From contig NC_133387.1 in the NCBI RefSeq assembly GCF_047511655.1, forward strand, positions 24,112,353-24,176,352: a stretch of 64,000 nt of DNA. The letters are read 5' to 3'. The notes under the pieces are model-generated. The model was not told the DNA's origin, made no database searches, and worked only from the letters and a program-made list of their open reading frames with translations. This document shows positions 34,245 to 46,200 of this stretch, one piece after another (position 1 is the stretch's first letter; each line of letters opens with the position of its first letter). The stretch is from Castor canadensis. Its lineage: Eukaryota > Chordata > Mammalia > Rodentia > Castoridae. Position numbers and translations under genes: made by a program.

Positions 34245-36990
34245 GAGGGAGGCCTCTCCTTTCCCAGGACGACAAAAATATCCTGAGTATCAAGGGCATG
34301 GCACATTTGAGCTATACATCAGAATATTAAAAACAGGTATTTAGAAGCTCAGCATTGAATTCTAAGCAACAGCTTTATTCTGAGCCTTACATTGTATAAG
34401 TGTTGAGGGTAGAGTTGAGGAAGAATCTGCAAATTTGGACTCAAGTATCCGAGAAATAAAAAGTAAACTCTTGGTGCTGTTGGAGTAAAAGCTCCATGAG
34501 GACCTACTCCCAAACTGATCAATTTGTTTCTATTTGCCCTTCTATCGGGAATGAGGGAAATCAACTCTGTCCTTCCTTCCTCCGAATCTCCTGGTTTAAT
34601 TTCCTAAGGTCATGATCCTATTGGCTCCTGAAAAAGATGGCGCTGGGACCCTTACACCTCTCTGCAGCCGTAGGCCAGTGCTGCTACTAATCAGGCCTTT
34701 CCTAGCCTTGCAATTTTTCTCCTTTCCAGAAAGTATCTTTCTGGCTACAGAAGTCCTTCCTTTGTTTTCCAGAGTAAACCGAACATCCCTAGATAAGAGC
34801 CAGGTGCCAGGAAGCCTCAAGGACGTACAGAGACATGTCTGTTAGATATTGATCCTGTTGATGCCCTGCGGCTGGAGGACAATCTGGTGCCTTCTTCTGT
34901 GACATTCCTCCTTAACCAAGTTAATACCTGTCCACCCACCAGCTGCCTCTGGCAGCGTATTAGAAATACCACTTCACAATGATGAGCTCTGTCGTCCTTT
35001 CCCACTGGGCCTGGCTTCTCTGAGTTTCCTAATACAAATCTGCTGAAATGGAAGCAGAAGTTCTTTGCTTTCTCTGACCTCTGTGTTCCTCAGATCCATC
35101 AGAAAGGAACAAGGCCATATGAGCTGAGGGAGGAAGATTGCCCAGCCAGTTAGTTAAGTGGAAAGAAGACACCAGACATGGGCTTCTGTTGATTGACACT
35201 GCTGCAGGTGCTATACAGTATGTCTTCAGGACGCACCACTATGTGCTTAGGTGGGATCCAAAGTAAATAAAACCTTGGCTCTGCTCTTAAAGGGCTTACA
35301 AACCCACACCTGGGATAATGGTTTTTAAATCTAGGCCAAATTATTTAAATATTTACACAGAATACATCTATTTTGCTGGTTGAGAGAAGTAGACATTTTA
35401 TCATCCAAGGTTGGGAGAGGTTAAGAGTTAAAGGTACATAAGTAGTTCTACAGGCAACCCTTATGAAAAGACAATGTCCATTAAGGATGGAAATAGAGTC
35501 TTCAGCCATTCCAGATGTTTTTTATATTAAATTTTACCCATAGTTCACAGGAACCAATAAGTTGGTGTTTCTTCAGCCAGCAGTGGTGCCAGCAAGGAAT
35601 ACCTGACTCCTATTTCCTCCCTAAAATACCCCCTCATGCAAAACTGGAAATTCAAAGTTTTCAAGAGGCGGGAAGATAACAAAGGGCTGTGATGAGAACA
35701 GAGGCACCTCAAGACCTGTGTACATTTAAAGGTATTCAAATTCAAAAACAAAGTCAAAGACATCCCGCTGACCTCTTTGGCTTTCTTTGGAGTAGCACAT
35801 TACTTCACCTCTTAAAAACTTCGTCCCCTCAACAGTTAAAAGGGATAATCACACCCATCTTGTAGCCATTACCAGGTGGTTGCGATAATTTAGTTATCCA
35901 ATATCTATAAAGCATTTTGAAACTATAAATCATTACAAAACTGCAAGCAATTTAACCAATATCAAGACTTCCTTATCTCTGGATGTTTAATCTATGCTCT
36001 GCCTCTCTTAGAATTTAGGGACATGCATTCCGATCTTTTTTCCAGAATTCCACTTATCATATTTGTTGGGAAAGAAACGCTCTTTTTCTGCTGCCCTAAC
36101 TTGTTGAGAGCATGGTTTATGTGATTGTTAACTGACTGCCTGCAGCAAATCAAATCTACAAATACTTACTAGCAGCTGAGCGTGGCCTTGGAGGAGACAG
36201 GAAAAAAGCGTGAGATTCACTTTCTGCATTAAAGGACAAATTGCACAGCTGCACCACACTGTCCATATATATTGTAGAGGAGGGAAAACGGCCTACGCTC
36301 CCTAGATACCTCCTATACACCTGGAGCTTTACCTCAAATACAAGAAACAGCTGGTGTTCGTGATTTAAGGCTCAAGACAAACAGAGAGAATTTATTTTAC
36401 AAGCTGCCTGGCTTGGCAAAATTCCAGAATTCATCAACCAGAAAGATAAGGATGATGATGATAAGAATGATCCTGCAGAGTTGGTCTTTATATGGAAACA
36501 TAAAAGGAGTGCGATCTCCATAGAACATTCCAGAGTTGGAACATACCCTCAACTTCACCCTAAATAGATTTATAGCACGGTCTTCCTAGGACCTATGAAA
36601 CTCAGAGTTGACCCCGTATGCTTGACAGGGTTGTTCTTGGAAGCTGAGCCGATGATGGTTTCAGGCAGTGGTCCTTTGTTTTAATCTCAGGGAAGCTTCC
36701 AAAGAACCCAGAATCTCAAAACCCAAATATCACTAAAAGTGACTTACCTTCCAACTAGTGTTTTTGTGTACGGTTGAGATCTTGGTTATAAGTCTCATGA
36801 AAAGTCTGAAACAAACTAGTCTCCCACTAAGGGAAAATGCCACTAATCTGATCTATAAATTAATTTCCATTACTTGGTGAGAATAATGCTTCTGACACAT
36901 ACTAAATGCTTCTACAGCCAGGTAAGGTACTGAGTGTGGGAACGTGTTAGCTCACTTATTTCTCATCTAAGTCATTTTAAGGTTGGAAGG
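34245..36990. other. Intergenic stretch, mostly unique
   Basis: It contains a MIR-like fragment near 35795-35935 (CTCAACAGTTAAAAGGGATAA, TATAAAGCATTTTGAAA) and a promoter-like motif pair near 34620-34643, reported as a finding. I recognise no coding exon. Confidence 0.4.
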
Positions 36991-36995
36991 GCCTT

Positions 36996-37086
36996 AGGGA
37001 GACAACTCAGGGGTAGAGCACTTGACTCTCTCGCACAAGGCTCTGGGTTCAATCCTTCACCCCACAAAAGAAAACAAACAAAAAAA
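36996..37086 (+). mobile_element. ID-type SINE
   Basis: CAACTCAGGGGTAGAGCACTTGAC and TGGGTTCAATCC (boxes A and B), then an A-rich tail. Confidence 0.75.
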
Positions 37087-37150
37087 GATGGGAGACTGAG
37101 GTCTCCAGAGGTTACATCATGACACAAGGTCACACAGCTAAATGACAATT
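37087..37150 (-). mobile_element. MIR fragment
   Basis: GAGACTGAGGTCTCCAGAGG and CAAGGTCACACAGCTAA are the reverse of the MIR 5' half. Confidence 0.6.
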
Positions 37151-38212
37151 GGGTCATCCTGTTGTTCCCCACCAGCTGTGATTCTGAGAACAGAAGTAGA
37201 TGTGGTCTTGTTGGTGGCCAGGCCGCTGCAGTTTTGATGGATGACTGATTTCAAGTGGACAGCTAATCCCATCCATAGCACAAACTACTTCCCTAACCTG
37301 TCAGCTATTTCACAAAGGATTTATTTTTATTTTTTGTCCCCACCAGTACAGGTGTACTGAGATGGTTCAGAGAACCCCCTTCCCAGTACTAAAAAGAGAG
37401 AGAGAACTCTTTTTTTCCATTATTGATAATTACCCCTTTTATACACTCATTGCTGTCCTGATTGATGGAAAATCCCACAGACTTTATGAGGTACAGAAAG
37501 AAGTCTCTCAGACTTAAATGTGTTGCAGAAATCTCCCTTGTATCCATGAAAGTTTTACGATAGCTCAGGTTTTCTTTTTCAGCGAGGTCTTCATTCAGAA
37601 GACAGAATGTATTAAGTATTCACTTAAGGCAAACAAAACAAAACAAAACAAAAATCTGCTCTTGAGCTTTTTTTCCAACCATAGCATGTAGATAATAAAA
37701 TCTAGCTCACCTTGTTCACATGGTTTAGCAAAGTATACAAAGAACATGACAAAGTTAAGGGTAATTTGTAATACATGCCTACAAACTATCTCCTCTAGTT
37801 TTCTCAGTGTAGAGAGGCCCACTACCACCCATCAATCTTCTTAACATCAGCCTGTCTTATTTAAAACAATTCTCATTTCCCAAGTGAACATCTCGATTCA
37901 GTTGTTTATTTGAGAGTTTCCTGTCTCTCCAACTACCATGGGATTCCAGACAAGAAGGAATTTTGTCCTTTTGTTTGCCACTGCAATGTCAGCATCTAAA
38001 ACAGTCCCCAGTACCTAATAGGTACTCAATAAATGCATGGTGAATAGTAAAATTTTTGTGCAAAAATTTGTATCTTTATACATATTTTAAAAATTGGATT
38101 CAGGTCCACAGAAATAGATTAAGCATAATCCTTGGTAAGTGATGTACTCATCATTGATCTCACATGGCCCTTTTCTGATTATTTAATTAAGTTTTTTTTA
38201 ATCATGTAATTG

Positions 38213-38325
38213 GGCTGGGGATGTAGCTCGGTTGTAGGGCACTTGCCTAGGCCCTGTAGAGCACACACAAGGTCCTGGTTTTGATCACCAGCACTGCAAA
38301 AATAAAGTAATTAATAAGTAAACAA
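38213..38325 (+). mobile_element. ID-type SINE (classic form)
   Basis: GGCTGGGGATGTAGCTCGGTTG, GCACTTGCCTAG and GATCACCAGCACTGC with an A-rich tail; a short insertion lies in its middle. Confidence 0.8.
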
Positions 38326-39007
38326 GTAAATAAAATTTTTTAATCATAGAATAAGCACCAGAGAGAACAGAACCTAAACAAAATCTAGGCTCTTTCTTCT
38401 AACCATAGTGCCCGTCCTGTCCCCCACCTCATCCTCCTGCCTTTCCCTGTCTACAGTAATCATCACTTGGTATCCCCAGTTCTTGGTCTCTTGCCTTGAG
38501 CCTCCGCTCCCTGAAAGCACAGCCTGAAGATGGGATCCTTGCTCAAGTGATAGCTGTGCAGTGAGGGAAACAGGATGCTTGGGGGGTGTTGGGCAGGGAT
38601 GACTTGCCTGAATCAACTGGGTACCGCCTTCAGCCTGACCCCTCAAAAGCTCTGGAGAACGCTTGCACTGAAATGTTAACCCCACCTTGAGGCAAAGAAC
38701 TAGCTATTTGTATCCTTGAGCCAGTCAGTCATGGGCTTACATCGGGAGGTGGGATAGGGAAAGCAGGCACCTGGCCAAGTGTCACTCTCTAGAAAGGAAG
38801 GGAGCCTTGAGCTATTGGAAGCCAGCAATCTCAGCAGCTGGGAGGGAATCAGTGCATCCCACCAGGAAGTGGGAGTCTGGGCATGTCCTCTATATCTTGC
38901 TTCCCTTTTTAGTTTTATCAAATTTTGTTCATCTTCCTTAAAATTGCATGTGTATATGTGTGTGTTCCATTGTTAATGACTTTCTAGAAAGGAAATCATA
39001 ATGCTTC

Positions 39008-39080
39008 TTTTTGGTGGTATTGGGGTTTGAATTTAGGGCTTTGTACTTGCTAGATAGGAACTCTACCATTTGATCCCTTA
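39008..39080 (-). mobile_element. ID-type SINE fragment
   Basis: TTTTTGGTGGTATTGGGGTTTGAA, GCTAGATAGGAACTCTACC: the reverse of a free ID element. Confidence 0.7.
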
Positions 39081-39084
39081 AATT

Positions 39085-39760
39085 TTGTTTCAATTAATGC
39101 ATGATAATTTAATATTTCATTATGTGAATATGCCACACATTATCCACCCATTGTCTCGGTGATGGTCTTGTTAGTTGTTTCTGGGGTTTTGCTATCAATA
39201 AACAGTGTTGCTATAACCCTTCTTGTGTGTCTCTTGTTGAATAATTGCAAGAATTACTTGGGTTTATTTCTGGGGTAGAAATAGCTAGAACATAAAGTGT
39301 AAACTTTAGAAACTATTTTCCAAGGTGGTTTTTCTCATTCACTTGCCCGCCATGAATGTATAAGACACACTGCCATGCACACCTTCTCCAACTTTGTGAT
39401 TTTTGAAAAGTGAAGGAGTATAAAATAGCATCTCCTTGCAGTCTGTTCTGCATGTCCCTGACACTAGCCATCCCTTCGTGTTCATCCCTTCATAAGCTTC
39501 CTCTTACATGAAACACTTCCTCGTATATTTTGCCCATTTTTCTACAGGTTATTTGTGTTTTTCTCATTGATCTGTAATTCTTCATACAGCCTATGTTGTC
39601 TGGACTGTGGATATTGTGGCTATCTTCTACCTTGTAACTTATTTTCTCACTTTCTTTATAGTGTCTTTTAATGAATTAAGTTCTTTTATTATAGTCATAA
39701 GTTTTTATTCCTTTTGTTTTTATGGCTTTTTATGTCCTGTCTAAGAACCTTTTCCCTTAA
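39085..39760 (-). mobile_element. Ancient L1 fragment (ORF2 3' part, antisense)
   Basis: ATGTGAATATGCCACACATTATCC, CTATCAATAAACAGTGTTGC, TTTCCAAGGTGGTTTT and TTGATCTGTAATTCTTCATA follow the familiar antisense order of old L1 ORF2 ends. Heavily diverged. Confidence 0.65.
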
Positions 39761-39816
39761 GGAATCTGGAGGAAAATCTCAATCTGAGGGCAGAGGTCTC
39801 AAATGGAGCCAGGTTA

Positions 39817-41140
39817 TACAACTAACAAGGGATTAATAACGAGAATATACAGGGAGCTCAAAAAACTAAACTCCCAGAAAATCAATGACCCAAAGAAGAA
39901 ATGGGCAAATGAACTGAACAGAGCTTTTTAAAAGGAAGATGTCCAAATAACAACAACAACAAAAAAAAAAAACACATAAAAACTGCCCAACATCCCTGGC
40001 CATAAAGGAAATGCAAATCAAAACCATGTTTAGATTCCTCCTCACTCCCATTAGAATGGCTATCATCAAGAACACAAACAACAACAAATGTTGGTGAGGA
40101 TGTGGGGGAAAAGGAACCCTTCTACACTGTTGGTGGGACTGTAAATTAGTACATCCATTATGGAAAATAGTATGGGAACTCCTCAAAACACTAAAAACAG
40201 AACTGCTGTATGATCCAGCAATACACTTCCTAGTGATATACCCAAAGGAATAAAAGTCAGGTCGTAATAAAGACACCTGCACACCCATGTTTATTGCAGC
40301 ATTATTCACAAAAACCAAGCTCTGGAAACAGGCAAGATGCCCCACTACTGATGAATGGGTTATGAAAGTGAAGTATTTATATACAATGGAATTTTATTCA
40401 GTCACAAAGAAGAATGAAATCTTGTCGTTTGCAGGTAAATGGGTGGAACTAGAGCACATCATCTTAAGTGAAGTTAGTCAGGTTCAGAATACCAAAGGCC
40501 ACATGTTTTCTCTCGTGTGTGGAATAAAGGCCCAATACAAATACAAACGATATTATGAAACAGGTCATGCTAAGAGGAGGTCACAAAAAGGAGAGGGCGG
40601 GTAAAAGAAGGAAGTTAAGAAGGTGAATATGATTGATGTACTTTCTATACAAGAATGAATGTAGAACTTTTTTTTTTGTTGATGCTGGTGAATATAGAAT
40701 TTTTAAACCTACTGAAATCACCATAAGAAGGGAACCTAGGTAGAAAGGAGAAAAATGGAAGGGATGAGCCAATTCAGGTTATAATACATATATACGTGGA
40801 AATGTCACTATGAAACTCCCTGGATAGCTTTCTTAAACAAAAATGTCTTTTTTCAAAAATGAAGGTCAGGGAAATAAAACAGGTCCTGTCTGAGGGTTGG
40901 TGTCAGTAGGAGGGGAGAGGATATAAGGAAAGGGTGTAGGAGGGTGATTATGGTGGAAATATTAAGTACTCATGTATGAAAATGGAAAAATGAGACATGT
41001 TGAAATTATTCCAGGAATAGGGGAGGGGGTTGAAGGAGAATGATGGAGGGGTGAATTTAACTATATTATATTGTTAGAACTTTTGTAAATGTCACAGTGT
41101 ACCTCCTGCACAATAATATGACAGTAAAAAATTTAAAAAC
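39817..41140 (+). mobile_element. Younger L1, 5'-truncated, with 16 bp target-site duplication
   Basis: Begins inside ORF2 and encodes the C-terminal end ([18 protein letters not shown]), then a 3' UTR and A-rich tail. AAATGGAGCCAGGTTA at 39801-39816 recurs exactly at 41141-41156. It lacks the G-rich tract of the L1 at 1-2275, so it is a different subfamily. Intergenic, antisense to the CPA genes. Confidence 0.92.
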
Positions 41141-41156
41141 AAATGGAGCCAGGTTA

Positions 41157-42979
41157 CAGGCAGGTCACAGAGGCAAGTACTGTCCTGCCTACCAAGGCAT
41201 TGTCCCATTTGAGGCAGCTCTGACTATCCAGCATGAGTGACCAGCTGGTTGGCTGGCAGGTGTGTGCCGGCTATAGAAGTAGATATATCATGCTATTAGA
41301 GATGGTGTCATTAAAAATTCTAATCAGACACTGTAATTAACTTTCCTTACTCTGACGCCCGCTCACCAAGCAACCTTCTGATTATAATTTGGCTCCTCGT
41401 GTATCTTGCCTACAGGGAGAGAATGTACTGTGCAGGCGACGTGAGGATCCAATCCATTAAACAGTTACACGCCATGATATAAATTAATAAATTTGTATTC
41501 TGATTTTATCAGCTGCCTCATCTGGGCTCTGAAGGCGTGAGTCAGCATCCCCAAGTCTCATCAACATGGACACTGAGAATAGCAAGCTTCTTGACTAAAA
41601 AACGAACTAGACCCAGACCAGAGTGAAATCACCAAGATAATATTGCCCAGAGGCCCCCTGGCCTGAGGACCAAGGCCTCCGTACACGTCATTCGATACAG
41701 ACAGGGATTAAAATTGACTTTTTGACATTACAAAGATCTGCATATTCAAAACTATGGCTTGGTTCCATTCAGGTGAAGGCAAAGAATAGAGGGCCATCTT
41801 GAGACTCATGCTGAATATTTATTGGTTTTTGAGGACACAGCAGATGCTGCACAAATCCTAGGCAGAAGGTTAAGATTTACAGACATGCTTGAAAGAAGCA
41901 AAAAGCAAAACAAAAACAAAAAAAAAAGGACAGATGGTAGATGCTGAGGAGAGATGGAACAAGAGGTGTCTGACTGATGAATTCCTGTTCCGTGGTGGTT
42001 CTCATGGTCCAGGATGCAAAATAGAGGAAGGCAACTTTAAAGATAAAAATCAGAAAGGAAACAGGAGGGGGAAACACAGGGTACACCAGAGCACAAGCAG
42101 GAATGTGCCGACACCATGAGATTATCCAGGCCAGAGGGTAGGCCTATCGTAATGATTTAGGACCTGTGGGGTGAGGGCTAGATCTTTGAAGTGAGTTCAA
42201 AAGGCAAAGTGGAGAGATGAGCCTGTCAGGACAGATGGGGCTAACTGAGCAATCCTGCCATCTAGCTGGCCACTGCATCTGAGATCCTAGATGAGTGACA
42301 CCCAACAGTGCTACTCCAGGATCCCAGTGACACTGAGTAATAAAGAGAAGAACTGGTATCTGGAAATTCTGAGCCTAGTGATGGGAACAAAGCCTCTACT
42401 TTGTATTCAGGCAAAAAAAAAAAAAAAAAAAAAAGACAAGGAGGACCACACATATGACCCTACAGGCTTTTAACTCAAAGAAACATGTTTCTAGGGCTAG
42501 ATGGTGCTCAAGTGGCAGAGCGCCAGCCTAGTAAGCAGCAACCCTAAGTTCAAACCCCAGTACCACCAAAAAGAAAAAGAAAAAGAAAAATGCATTCCAG
42601 AAGGAGAAATTAAAGGAAGCTTTGTGTTATGTCATCTTTGAGACCCAAATAAAGACAATCATTGTCTCCCATAGCATGTCCCATGAGTTCCCACCAGAGC
42701 TGGGTCCCTGACTTGGCTAGAGGATACTAGAGACCAAAAGTGAGGTAGAAACACATCACCAGGAAGGGATGGCCCTGAGTGTGGCCTGCTCAACCAGCTA
42801 TGTGGAAGGAGGTGTATCAAAGGCTCAGTAGTACAGCAGAACCAAACAAAGCAGTTTGGTGGAAGTACTTCTTGGGGGTACAATGCCAAGATGTGTGAGC
42901 TCCAGAATGGGGCTGGAGGGGGACAGGCCTGCATTTACTACAACCCAGAGGACTGACTCACACGGGAAGGAGTAAGCTC
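41157..42979. other. Region just downstream of CPA4
   Basis: No gene recognised. It holds an AT-rich unique stretch (about 41330-41560), a 22-A run at 42413-42434 and one ID-type SINE. Confidence 0.5.
42495..42590 (+). mobile_element. ID-type SINE
   Basis: GGTGCTCAAGTGGCAGAGCG, CCTAGTAAGCAG, AAGTTCAAACCCCAGTACCACC and an (AAAAAG)n tail. Confidence 0.82.
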
Positions 42980-42985
42980 TTTAAT
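42980..42985 (-). terminator. CPA4: CPA4 polyadenylation signal ATTAAA
   Basis: ATTAAA on the minus strand, 34 nt after the CPA4 stop codon. It is the first polyadenylation hexamer downstream, and the commonest variant of AATAAA. It would imply a very short 3' UTR. Confidence 0.6.
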
Positions 42986-43018
42986 AGTGCATATGGGTAA
43001 AACATAGGGGTCCTTCTA

Positions 43019-43203
43019 CTAGAGGTTGTCCCTCACATGCTCCATGATGGTCTTCAGCCCCAGCCAGGTCTCTTCAGCAGTGGGGATGATCTGGCTGGCT
43101 GGCAGGAGGAAACCGTAGTGCCCAGTGTCCCTCAACTCAAATGTGAAAGCATACTTGATGCCATTGTCATAGGCCCAGTCAATGCTGCTTCCACTAGCTG
43201 GAT
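43019..43203 (-). CDS. CPA4: CPA4 coding exon 11 (catalytic E382, stop)
   Basis: 185 nt, residues 360-420 and the stop. It completes Tyr360, gives Ile367 (specificity position 255) in SSIDWAY and the catalytic Glu382 in FTFELRDTG. It ends at DNL and TAG, where human CPA4 has a further Tyr. Confidence 0.96.
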
Positions 43204-46200
43204 CTGAAAGTCAAAAGAGTGAACACCATTGAAGCCCATTTCCCTTCAAGGTTCAGAAAGGGCCAGAGTTCTGCCTACCTAAGGTTCCCGTAACGTATGG
43301 ACCCAAAGAACACATTGACTCCATCCATTGGTCTCAGTTCATCTTGCACCATGAGGGGCTACACTACCTCAAACTAAGAGATTTGAAATCCTCATTCCCA
43401 TTTTGTCACTAATCCACTGCAATCCCTCAGGCCACTCTAAACCAACCTTCAAAGGGTGTGTAGTGGACAGCTCCAAATACCCTGTGTCATCCTCTCCTAC
43501 ATGGAATAGGGCTGGCCTCACCTGTGTAACAGACTGTGGCAGAAATGAAGGTGTCATGAAACACTGGGGCTTTTCTTTGCTCTCTCTTGGGTCACTCACT
43601 CTAAGGACAGCCAGCTGTGGTGTTGTAAGGACACTTAAGAAGCCCAAGAGGCTCATGTGGCAAAGAACTGTGACCTCCTGCCAACAATCAGCACTAACTC
43701 ACCAGGCCCCTGAGTGAGTCGTCCTACAAACAGTTCCTCCAGGCCTGTCAGACCTTTGGTCAACTGCAGCACTGGAAGACATCCTGACTGTAACCCCATG
43801 GGAGACCCTGAACCAAAGCCACCTAGTTAAGCTGCTCTTGACTTCCTGACCCACAGAAAAGAGCAAGAAAATAAATGTTTATTGTGTTAAGCTGCTAAGT
43901 TTTAGTTTGTTTCTTTTTTTTTTAACATAGCAAGAGATAACCAAGACACAGAAGGAAGCACATTCCTTGGGACTTTCCTTTGCCAAAGGCCTTGAAAGAG
44001 GCAAGAGGCCCATTTTTCTGCTTCTTCCCAAACTCTGTGACAACTAAAATTGGCTCAAAGGATGAACTGTAGCTGACCTTGAATGGTAAAATGGTGTCAG
44101 TGAACGCTACTTAGCATCTACTATGAGCTGGTCATTCTATTACAAACTTTCTATCTAGGATCTCACAGTCTTTCGGAGCCTAGTGAGGCAGGGATTACTA
44201 TCCTTGCTTTACACATGAGGAGATCCAGCATCCCCATGGGTAACTGAGGAAATACGGTTGGAGGTGAAACACTACGCTGCCGTTAAATGAATGAGGTTGA
44301 CTGAAATGAGCAAAGAGGGAACAATGTTAAATTGTTCATTGAAAACTACAGTGTGCAGAACAGTGCTAATAGTATGTTTTCATGTGTGTTTAAAAAAAAA
44401 AAAATAGCCCGGCACTGATGGCTCACGTCTGTAATCCTAGCTACCTGGGAGGATGAGATCAGAGCGATTGCAGTTCAAGGCCAGCGAGGGCAAATAGTTT
44501 GTTAGATCCTATCTCCAAAATAATCACAGCAAAACGGACTGGAGGTGTGGCTCAAGTGGTAGAGTACCTACTTTATAAGATGAAGCCTTGAGTTCAAACC
44601 CCAGGTCCACCAAAAAAAAATAATACAGGTTTGACAGGGTAGACCTGTAATCCCAACTACTCTGGAGGGCAAGGGTAGGAGGATCACGCCTGCCACTATG
44701 ACAAACAACTGTCAAGAAAAAGGAAAAGAAAAAAAGACCCACATTTTAATTTCACAGACATGTTATATGGGCCTGAAGAAAGTTGAAGAAATCCCAGCTT
44801 TATCATCAGACAGCCCTGGGTTTAGAGTCCAGCTCTGCTATTTTCCATCCCTATTTACTTAGCTGAATTACACATTCCAAGCCTGGATTTCCTCATCTGT
44901 ATGAATGCAGCAACAGTGTTTTTATCCAGCACTCGCCTGGTGGGCATTTTAGATGCTTATAGTCTTTTGTGATGATAGATAATGTTGTCAAAACACCCTT
45001 AATACTCACAATTTACCCATGTCACTTGAGCCCACAGAATTTGTTTCTAAGCCCTTAGTAGATCAGAGAGAGTCAAGAGGAGGGGAATGGGTTGCTAGAG
45101 GCAGTTGGCCTGAGAGCAGTACAAGCAACACTGAGGGTCAGACAGAAGGAAGAAGTCATAAAAACTCTAAAAGGCAGGTGAGAATTAAAGCGGCAAAACA
45201 GCCTGGGGCTATTTAACAGAAGGCTCTTACAGCCCAACCTGGCATAGTAGGTCTTCAGGATGTAACAACTAATGTTTTGAAAACCACTCGATCATGAAGA
45301 AAGTTCTCTTCCATATGCTCTGTTTAAGAAGGCAGCAAGCCAGGCGCCAAGTGACTCACACCTGTAATCCTAGCTACTCAAAAAGCAGAGATCAGAAGGA
45401 TTATGGTTCGAAACCAGCCTTGGCAAGTAGTTCGAGACCCTATCTCAAAAAAACCCATCACACAAAAAAGGGCTGGTGGTGTGGCTCAAGGTATAGGCTC
45501 TGAGTTCAAGCCCCAGTAGCACAAAAAAAAAAACCAGCAAAAGTGAAGTCATTTTATAGTGGTGGTGCACATCTGTAATCCCAGCTACTCAGGAAGTGGA
45601 GATTGGGAGGATTGCAGTTTAAGCCCCAGCACCCCCCTAAAAAAAATAGTTAATCCCATCTCAACCAAAAAGCTGGACATAGTGACTTCCTGCAATGCCT
45701 ACTACACAGGAAGCAGAAGCAGGAGGATAGTGGTCCTGTCTGGCCAGGGCAAAAACTCAAGATCCTCTCTCAAAAATAACCAAAGTAGGGCTGGTGGAGT
45801 GGCTCAAGTGGTAGAGTGCCTGCCTAGCAAGCGTGAGGCCTTGAGTTCAAACCCCATACCACCAAAAAAATAAAAATAAAAAATAACCAAAGTAATGGAG
45901 GCGTGGCTCAAGGGATTAAGTGTGTGCCTAGCAAGTGTGAGGCTCTGAGTTCAAACCCCAATTTAAAAAAAGAGAGAGAAAGATATTATTTCATCTAAAT
46001 GGTTAATCTAAGAAAGGTCCAGACTTGAAGGAACAAATGTCAACTATGTGGTATGTGCCAGAACCCCTTGGGGTTAGATAGTGTCATTCAAAACTTGATT
46101 TCACTTTTGTGAGGTGAGGAAGGCAGACAAGGCCAATGAAGAATACAGAAGATGGGCTCTTGAAAGTAAGAGGAAATTTTATGCCTCCTGGACACTCCAG

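Noticed and set aside
40287..40604. Plus-strand frame of 105 codons
   Set aside because: C-terminal end of L1 ORF2 in the younger L1, running past the normal stop; not a host gene.
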